DNA of 64,000 nt from Tricholomella constricta (Eukaryota > Basidiomycota > Agaricomycetes > Agaricales > Lyophyllaceae), in the NCBI GenBank assembly GCA_013368375.1, contig JAACJP010000006.1:558001-622000 (forward strand). Direction: 5' to 3'. The notes beneath the pieces were generated by a model. The model searched no databases and was not told the DNA's origin. It saw only the letters and a list, made by a program, of their open reading frames with translations. The position numbers and the translations under genes were made by a program. Shown here piece after piece: positions 56,376 through 64,000 of this stretch; the first letter of the stretch is position 1, and every line of letters begins with the position of its first letter.

Positions 56376-58448
56376 ATGGCATCTTCTGTTTTTTACAAGT
56401 TCAGCTCGAGGAGGGACGAGTCGCGAGTGACTTTCGACGGCACCGGCATTTCGGTGTTCGACCTCAAACGCGATATCATCTTAGCCAACAATATGGGTAA
56501 GGCAAATGACTTTGACTTGGTTATTCTTGACGCCACTTCGAAGCAAGGTGAGTGACCTGGTGCTCACAACGTAAAGCATCCTTTAATCGTGGTCCCAGAG
56601 TTCAAGGATGACTCACAAATTATCCCTCGATCATCGTCCGTTATTGTCAAACGACTACCCTCAGCACGACCAGGCAAGGGTAAAGCTTCAATGTACCTTG
56701 CTGGCGTCGGGAACCCTCTTCCCGTTTCAGACCCCGCACATAAGCCAGGTGGTCCATCCAATGGTTCGACTACCTACAAAGGCACAATGTCAAAACGTTT
56801 CGACGGCAAGGACGAGGGCTCAAATTTGACGGCGAAGCCCACTCCGGTGAGTTACATATTAGCGTTCAAGACACCAGTCTTTACTCCCCACTAGTCCGGT
56901 CCGCACATGACCATGAAATCCTCAATCACAAATGAGGACGAGAAGGCCGCAGTAGCTGCTATGTTTCAAGCCCAAACAGCAAACTGGGAGGAAACCCAGG
57001 AGAAGATGTCACAGTTGGTGTCACCCTATGCGGGATTTTGTCAGAGTAGTAGACTGATATCTAATGAACGTTGAATTTCTTCCCCCTCTATATCTCGTTT
57101 CGCGCCCATGCAGTGCCCAGCGTATATTCAATAATCCTCGGGGTACTGGATTTTCGCGCGGCGGCAAGCCGCACACACCTCATGTCGCCCACCACCAAGT
57201 TGATCGACCCCTCCCTCCCAGTTATGTCTGTTATCGGTGTGGTCAGAAAGGTTCGCCCTTTATTCCACTGGCAAGTCTTTTGTCTCATCCTCTTGCAAGG
57301 TCATTGGATACAGGACTGTCCTACCAATAACGACCGTGAATTCGACAATAGGCCTCGTATAAAGCGGACCACAGGCATCCCCCGAAGCATGCTCAAAGCC
57401 GTGACGAATCCCAACAGTGGTGAACTGGGGCAAGGCATCATGGTCACCCCAGAAGGCGGTTATGTCGTCGCTCAACCCGATATGTACGCTCTGACGTTAA
57501 CCTTTTGCTGACGATCATTAACGTGAACCGTTGCACAGCGCATCCTGGCAAAAACAAGTCTCTCGCGTCAAGGCATTAACGGCCGCTGATGTCCGCGAAC
57601 GGACACCCACAGACGCATCGTTGGCTTGTCCTATTGACAATAAGCTATTCCGAGATGCTGTCAAAACCCCGTGTTGTGGTACACTGTATTGCGAGGAGTG
57701 CATACAGACACATCTTCTTGAACGAGACTTCATTTGTCCGAACTGTGCGAAGAAAGTTGCATCTCTGGATAAGCTTGTTGTGGATAAGCCAACGCGCACC
57801 AAGGTTGCAGACTACATTGAAAAGGCAATCGAGGACAGCAAAAAGGAAGGCGAAGAGGAGGTGCCGTCGAAGGAGGCGACACCAGGCGCTACCAATGTAA
57901 ACATCTTGAGCCTTTCGTTGTGGAAGACGTGATACTGACCACCATTTCAGGCCAATGAGCAGCCGAATCAAGAGGGACATGATTATTATTCTGACCAGCA
58001 ACCAGATCTCAATATGGACATGTCACCACAGATGATTGTCGACAGCATCCCCCAATTGCAGGCGCAAATCTCGCAAATTTCCCTGATGCTACAGAATCCC
58101 TCACTCCCGAATCAAGTCCGGCAGGCAACCGAGATGCAACACCAGCAGCTCCAAATTCAACTGCAACAAGCGCAGACCATCGCGACCGCATTGGCCGCCG
58201 CCTCGAGCTTCCAGCAGCAACAACAACAAGTGCAGAACGGGGGCGGGGGGATGGGATATGGGATACAAGGGTACCAGCAGAATTCGTGGGCTAATCAATT
58301 TTTAAACCAACAGTCTGTCGGGCAGGACTCGGCGTACCAGCGCTTGCCCGTCAATAATCGGCGCAGAAACCTCAAGCGGGACCGTCCGTCGGATTTCTTG
58401 GAGGTTGGCGGAGAGAGCGATAGCAAGATTCCACGGTATTGGGAATAG
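56376..58448 (+). CDS. MPE1: Mpe1/RBBP6-type cleavage and polyadenylation factor
   Basis: The ATG at 56376 (MASSVFYKFSSRRDESRVTF) starts the ubiquitin-like DWNN domain (DGTGISVFDLKRDIILAN, GKANDFDLVILDATS). Then come a Lys/Ser linker, a CCHC zinc knuckle (CYRCGQKGHWIQDCPTN, restored by splicing across about 57250-57300) and RTTGIPRSMLKAV. A RING/U-box-like domain follows (LACPIDNKLFRDAVKTPCCG, CEECIQTHLL, CPNCAKKV). The C-terminal tail is Gln-rich and ends SKIPRYWE at 58448. Mpe1 is a subunit of the CPF complex that senses RNA and activates the cleavage endonuclease; RBBP6 is its metazoan counterpart. Domain order and residues are complete. About seven introns are inferred. Confidence 0.95.
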
Positions 58449-59786
58449 AGGTGAAGGATCCTGACCAAAGGGTTATACGTTATTACTCGACTTGTCCACG
58501 CCGCTTGAAGTCGCATTGCTCAGTGGACTACATACACACATACCTAGTTTTAGTAATCTACATCTACTTCAAACTTCAACCACGTCGTCATGTACACAAT
58601 AACAATAAATACATTTCGATTGGCATCGACAGGGCCATGATAAAGTGATGCTTCAATCTCGCTAGCTCACAGAAAAATCCATCGCGCTCACATGCATATT
58701 TCCTCTTCTCAAAAACGTATCAGCAGGCCTGGGATAACATATACTGGCGTGCACAAGACGAAATCTCTTTCCAGCTGGTTTCGAAACATGCGTTAATGCA
58801 TGCCAGATTGACGGAAGTTCTGAAACTTCTTCGATGCTCTTTCTTTTGCCTTCACTGCATCGAATAACATGATAAGGAAAGGCAGACGCTTTCTTTGAGA
58901 TCCCTGTCACAGCAGATCATCGGCAGAGCAGTTTTTGATTGTCATGGGCACTGGGCAATACTTATTCTCGTTATCGCATACGACTGTCGCATGCGCTTAT
59001 GCGCTTTTTCCAACTGCGGTCTCGAATTCGTGGTATCGATCAACGTAAATAGCTTCAAAGGATGTAGGCTTTCGTATCCGATATTCTGCAATGGATAAAT
59101 CCCACTGGCAGGACCTACTGATGATCCTTGAATGCACGCCGGTGTGCTTGTAAGTTGCTCTTTTCAGACCGGCACAATGGTTAAGGCCCTGCTCGTGATC
59201 CGTCTGAGTTAGGTGGGGGGTTAGCTTAGCCTGCTAACAGACCTTGCAGGATCTTAACCATAGTCTCTCAAGTTGAGTCGGTGACATAGTGGTCATGTAT
59301 CCAGCACTAATTTGATCCACTCGCAGGTTCTCCCAATGGCATCCTCAGTCTTTCTACCACGACACTGAGCATGTACGTAACCCTTCTCATCACTTTTACT
59401 GTTTCTTTTCTCATGGATTCAATAGTCCCATCGTATCCTTGCTTGTAGGTCTAAATATATAAGTAAATTCTCTACCACAACACTGAGGATTCCCTCTGTG
59501 TCCTTGCGCCACACAACTCCTGTCACCTGGCCCCATGTAAGCAGGACGACAGGATTTCTGAGGACGCCCTAGCTGTGAAGATGAGTCTTCTTCTGCTTAA
59601 TCATCCCTTCTAACATCACAATCGTCATATGTGGAGGAAAGTCCTTGTCGTCTCATTTTAGGGCGATGTCTTTGTTGGAGGGGATCATCAATACTTTCTT
59701 TCTCGTATATTTACGATAAAATTTGCCCGGACGGATCATCAATTATCAATTGAAATTGCTCGTGATACATAGCTCATGCATTGGTT
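58449..59786. other. Intergenic with a hairpin-rich segment
   Basis: 1.34 kb between MPE1 and the FunK1-like remnant. No convincing coding frame. A near-palindromic pair (ATGGTTAAGGCCCTGC at 59177-59192 and GCAGGATCTTAACCAT at 59246-59261, two mismatches) encloses a smaller GTTAGC..GCTAAC hairpin (about 59220-59238). A 20-nt imperfect direct repeat (CTACCACRACACTGAG core) occurs near 59353 and 59473. Function unknown. Confidence 0.4.
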
Positions 59787-60637
59787 CTACGGTAAGTAGC
59801 ATTCCTCTGAGAACTCCTTCGACGAGTCGCCTTCGCTATGTCGATTTCCCTGGGATTCGGTGATGAATCGCAGAGTATCCCATACATATGGCTGAGCACT
59901 ACCTGAATATGTCGAGTCACACGGACAAAGTTTGATTGATAACTTGCCTGGCAGCAAGTGTGCAGGGATTATGGAAATAGCCCCGCAGTTCCTGCCTGAC
60001 GGCTTTAAAAATATCATGGTGTACGAACGGATGCGTAACTGAATTTTGTTGGTAACTGCGCGCATCCGGATACGCTTGCCCTCTTGATGTGCTAGTTGTC
60101 CTCGGCGACATCTGCGTTTAGATAGGTGGATACAAGCATCCACATATAAGGCTCGATCAAGTCACGCGTTAGAAGGGCCGTTCTATTGTCGCAAGACTCT
60201 TTGCAGTCCAGTAAGTCAGCGACCATGAATAGGTTTCCAACCGCAGCGACTTGCTCCGAAGAACCATCGTGATCGAAGTCTGTCAAGACGCCCCGTTCGC
60301 TGACTGGATCCCACATGATATTGCGCAAATGCAAAGGTTGGTGCGTTGGATCACCTCGAGAACGAGCTTCAGGTGGGTGAGAAAAGAGAAGACGAAATGT
60401 TTATTGGATCCACGCACAATTATGGCAGTTCACCCATGCTTCGATGAAGCTGAGACCAGGAGCAGTGATAGCTGGAAACAGGCGACATGAGACCACAAGG
60501 CGGCGATGGAGGGGGGGCTCGGGAGTTCCACGGGGTCCTTGAGCTTCGTCGTCCCAGAGCGCCTCGTAGACGACATGGACGACGTGGCCAGATGATGATA
60601 GCTGATTCCTCAGGACTGTCGTAGTACTGGTGCTCAT
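59787..60637 (-). pseudogene. FunK1-like fungal protein-kinase remnant
   Basis: The minus-strand frame from ATG 60637 (MSTSTTTVLRNQLSSSGHVV) contains HVVYEALWDDEAQGP and RLVVSCRLFPAITAPGLSFI. After a break near 60400 it continues PLHLRNIMWDPVSERGVLTD, FDHDGSSEQVAAVGNLFMVA, DLL, and ends with stop-interrupted pieces (HPFVHHDIFKAVRQELRGYF; WDTLRFITESQGNRHSEGDS). In FunK1 kinases the catalytic block is HRDxSxxNI(M/L) followed by (I)D(F/L)D and TGT..FMA.(D/E)LL. Here the HRD triad is missing (LHLRNIM instead) and the activation block is degraded, while FDHD and the MVADLL-like piece remain. The whole kinase N-lobe is also absent. I read it as a broken or truncated copy; transcription is possible. 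Confidence 0.5.
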
Positions 60638-60749
60638 GTTGAAAGTGAATTTTACATAAGCACATGTCGCCGCACCTCGTATCAGATAGCGTACAATCAC
60701 GCCATCATCAAGGGATAATATAAAGAAATATATATGGTAACCGAAAGCA

Positions 60750-63700
60750 CTACAGAGCAATCTGGGAACTATCTAACCCCAAGGCGTGCAGAAAAAGATT
60801 TACATTGGCTAATTTTGTCTGGCGCTCATCCTCATTGGCCACCCATCCCTTGTTAACACTCAAGACGTTCTCCAAGATCTTCTCGCGCAAGGCTGCGACA
60901 AGGACATGCTGTTGCTCGGTTACCGCATGCAGGGCGATAGCGGCGAGGAGCTGCCACACAGGTTGGTCGGCATGGTCGGCAGGCTTGGCATGACCGTGAG
61001 GCATGTTCGCTGCTATCCGCGTAGATGGGAAAAGCGACGGGAGGTGAGGAGCCAGGAATTGGAACAGATGGTCAAACATAAGTTGCCTGAAATGCAGTGG
61101 TTAGACACAAGGGTGTGACATAAAATTGCTGTGGCGCACCATTGCTGGGCTTCTTCCGGCGTTGGAGTCTCTGCAAGCTCGACGCCGCTCGCTATTGCCT
61201 GCTTCATGACCTCAACCCTACTGAGGAACAAAGTCAACAAAGCGATTCCGGCCTTAGATACGAGTGAGCTTTTGGTTTATTATATCGTAACGAGTCGCGC
61301 TTACCCCTGACTGAGCGACTTGGAGAATGTTTGTACGATCCAGTAGCAGGCCTAGAAGGCCAGTGACTATTTTGAGTTCGGCTCTCGCGACGACAGGTAA
61401 GATGCTGTGTAACACTCCCAATAAAAAAGCTTCGGACTGGCGTTCGACTTCCGCACGCTCCCTGGAGTCCTCTATGGTATCGAGCAAATGCGCGTTTTGC
61501 ACCACATCCAGTTGATCGAAGCATGCTACGAGAAGCGTTAGGAGAGTGTACATCCGGTCATGACTCAGGTGGCGGGTGGCCCTCGGTAGAATCTTTTTGC
61601 CTTTGCTAGGAATGAGGAGGGAGATGAAAGGATGTGGGTTGCTAGTATCGTTCAGCATTCAGTAAAAGATCAAGCGGCCTGAGGGCCATAAAAATCACCT
61701 AGTCTCGAGCGGTACCATGACCTTCAAACCGTCCCAGAGTTGGTCCACACTCGCCTCGTACTCTTTTTTCCTGCAACGACGTCAGTACCCAAAAATCTAG
61801 ATGTTATAAATCAAACCACTTGCCATTGAGCAGCATATTCTTCGGTGTCTTCCGGCGTCGGTTCGCCCCTCTTGATGTTCTCAGTGTCGAGTACAACGTC
61901 ATATAAGCTCTCAACCGCAACCAAAATCTGACGGTGTGAAAGTGGGTCTTTGCGAACGAGGCCGTCAGTCTAAGGAGAAGAAGTCAATGTCATTCACATT
62001 CAAGCAGCGAGGAATGACTCACATCGCCGGCATTGCCCAGAGCTTCGCGACCCAGTTTGGCAGCCTCTTGAGCAGCGCCTTCTTTGGGTTTCTGGGCAAA
62101 GTCTTTGGAAATGTGGGCATGAGCGGGCGACATTGTCGGGGAAGCACCGGGGTTCGTGGGGTCAACTTGTAGAAGCTGGCGAGGTGCAGCCTTGTAGCTG
62201 CGTCCAGAAGTTTTCCCGAGAGCGCCTTGCAGGCTGTGGAGAGCTATGCCACATTGTGAGGAAGTTTAGATAAAGTTATTGTGAAACAACATACAGTGAA
62301 GACCCTTTTCCTCCTCCCGCTTGCGGGCATTGCTGACAATACGCTCAACTTGCTGTTCCATACGAAGCATGGCGTTAGGTCGTCGGTTTCCGCCCTTCTG
62401 AGCGAGGCCAAGACCAACGCCGCCACCCGATGTAAATTTGAGGACACGGTCATCCTGGGCCTGAATTCCCATGCGGGACCTGAGAATTGCGCCGTAGACC
62501 TGGGCGTAAAAGTCATCGGCATAAGGATCCTGAGTAACGAGCTGGGACACCTGAATCCTGGTGATAAAGTCCTTGTCTGATTGTGTCATGAGGTCATTAT
62601 AACGTGCCTAAGGAATGCTAATGAGTAGGCGGCCTTGATTAAGCCAGTGTACATACCATGTGAGCGATCTTGGCAGCCTTTTTCCTCCGCTTCTCCTCCA
62701 TCTTCTCGGCCTCGACAATTTTGCGCATCGCCTCATTCCGCAAAGCCTCCTGCTCAGCAAGAGTTGTGGCACCTTGCATCTCTCGGATGAATTCAACTTG
62801 GGCGAGCTCCGAGAGGAGCCGCTGCTGCAGTTGTATGTTTTGCGGAAGATACGCCATACTCTCCTGAAGCGGAACGGTGAGATGGTTGTTAACATTAGGA
62901 GACTGGGAACGCTGCTGTTGATGTTGCTGAAGAAGCTGCGCGGCTTGCACCTCAGCAGCAGTGGGGCCGGAGGGCTGGCGGCGGTGAGCAAAATGATTTG
63001 GGCTATGACTCTGTTGCTGCATCCTAGCAATCATCCGACGTTCCATTTCTTCAAAGCGAAGCTGTTCCTGAAGTTCCTGAAGGCGTTGCTGCTGCGGCTG
63101 CTCTTGCTGTTGTTGCAAGAGTAAGATCTGGCGCTGGTGCTCGAGAAAGCGGGGAGATTGAGAGACACCTGGAAGCATCCTAGGCGGAGGTGTGCGTTGA
63201 TGTTGATGTTGCTGCTGCTGTTGCAGAGCCCTTTGGAGTTGCAACTGAGCCTGTTGCTCCTGATACTGGAGGATCTGTTGGCGTTCAAACTCCCGCTCTT
63301 GCTGCTGCTGACGTTCTCTTTCGCGCTGAAGCTGAAGCAGCCGCAAAGCTTCCTCCTCTTGTTGTTGCTGGAACAATTGCTGCTGCTGCTCCTGCTGCTG
63401 TCGCTGACGAGATTGTTGAGCAGCAGCGCGCATTTCAGCCTCGATTTCCTTCAAAGTCCTGGCGCCTGGCTGAGCTGCACCATGTCCAGGTAGTGGTTGA
63501 CTAAGGCCCGGGGAATGGGCTCCGTCAAAAGGCGAAAACCTGGATATCGCAGGGGAACTGCGACGGAGGTCGCCGATGGCTGAGCGGCCAGCGCCATTCG
63601 ACCGAGGAAGGACAGAAAAAGGGGATTTGTCGTCCCATATTGCCTCCAAGGATTGGGTAGTTAACCGAGCTATGGGATGAAAGGGCAGTCAAAAGTAGCC

Positions 63701-64000
63701 CAGGTGAACCATATGCTGATGAAATTCGTACGGGTAGATCTGACAGAAGTGGACTCATTTACTTGCGGAGCCAGCTCCTTAACAGGTGTCTTGGCTTCTC
63801 GAACAGGTGTCACTGCATTTGGGAGGGCGGGTGTAGAGAAATCAAAGTCCTTGCCTGGTACGAGTCAGATTGGTGCGCTCGACACGAACTTTATGGAAAT
63901 ATGCTTCACCGACAGTGAGATCACCACCAAAGGTTTCGTCGTTGAGTTCATCGCGGCCCTCCTGTAGCAGATCGCCTAGGCCGTCGTAGCCTTCCTCGCC
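60750..64000 (-). CDS. PAT1: PAT1 mRNA decapping factor (5' end outside window)
   Basis: The gene enters from beyond 64000; the first visible codons read EEGYDGLGDLLQEGRDELND, then TFGGDLTV, the acidic Pat1 N-terminus. After KDFDFS and a Pro-rich segment (MEAIWDDKSPFSVLPRSN) come long Gln-rich coiled-coil tracts and YNDLMTQSDKDFITRIQVSQ, then LVTQDPYADDFYAQVYGAIL, the conserved Pat1 mid block. GRSYKAAPRQLLQVDPTN follows. The C-terminal alpha-solenoid is present (LIPSKGKKILPRATRHL, MYTLLTLLVACFDQLDVV, FLLGVLHSILPVVARAELKI, ALLTLFLSRVEVMKQAIASG), ending GLDSSQIAL at 60750. Pat1 scaffolds Lsm1-7 and Dcp1/2 in P-bodies. The Q-rich region is unusually long. The gene is partial at its 5' end only because of the window. 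Confidence 0.92.

Noticed and set aside
59117..59205. C/D-box snoRNA (TGATGA near 59117, CTGA near 59204)
   Set aside because: The boxes are common words, the spacing is loose, and no terminal stem or guide complementarity could be shown.

Overview
The window looks like euchromatic DNA from a filamentous basidiomycete, most likely an Agaricomycete (mushroom-type). Genes are split by many short introns of about 45-60 bp with GT..AG borders, are closely packed on both strands, and encode fungal-specific proteins (ERG4 sterol reductase, KAR9, LYC1 acetyltransferase, CLR2 silencing factor, the DASH subunit HSK3, a FunK1-like kinase fragment). The species cannot be named from sequence alone. All family names below come from reading translated exons; no database search was run.

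Layout. 0-4 kb: an unrecognised protein with a hydrophobic segment, an F-box protein and a DASH/HSK3-like gene. 4.2-10.1 kb: a long MMS22/Mus7 replication-repair gene on the minus strand, head-to-head with a makorin E3 ligase (10.3-12.6 kb), which is followed 83 bp later by the SAGA subunit HFI1. 13.7-17.1 kb: gene-poor, with a decayed fragment and a small secreted protein. 17.1-24.5 kb: LYC1, a family-2 glycosyltransferase and an acidic nuclear protein. 25.7-28.6 kb: a TKL-type kinase carrying an N-terminal SIN3-type PAH domain. 28.8-34.1 kb: an apparently intact Ngaro-class tyrosine-recombinase retrotransposon. 34.8-52.9 kb: housekeeping genes (PP2A B55, COX9, DNAJB12-type chaperone, HRT3/FBXO9, ARE2, CLR2, KAR9, TRAPPC12). 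53.1-53.8 kb: a 694-bp non-autonomous DNA transposon with perfect 14-bp inverted ends and an 8-bp target duplication. 54.2-64 kb: ERG4, MPE1, a FunK1-like remnant and PAT1, whose 5' end lies beyond the window.

The genes do not form one pathway or biosynthetic cluster. Themes recur: sterol metabolism (ARE2, ERG4), mRNA 3'-end formation and decay (MPE1, PAT1), chromatin and transcription (HFI1, CLR2, the PAH kinase, the IFH1/CRF1-like protein), ubiquitination (F-box, makorin, HRT3, MMS22) and mitosis/cytoskeleton (HSK3, KAR9, PP2A B55).

The most notable items are the PAH-kinase fusion, the young Ngaro element whose Pol frame is open through the whole Gag gene, its probable position in the first intron of the PAH-kinase gene, and the small transposon with a subterminal repeat array.
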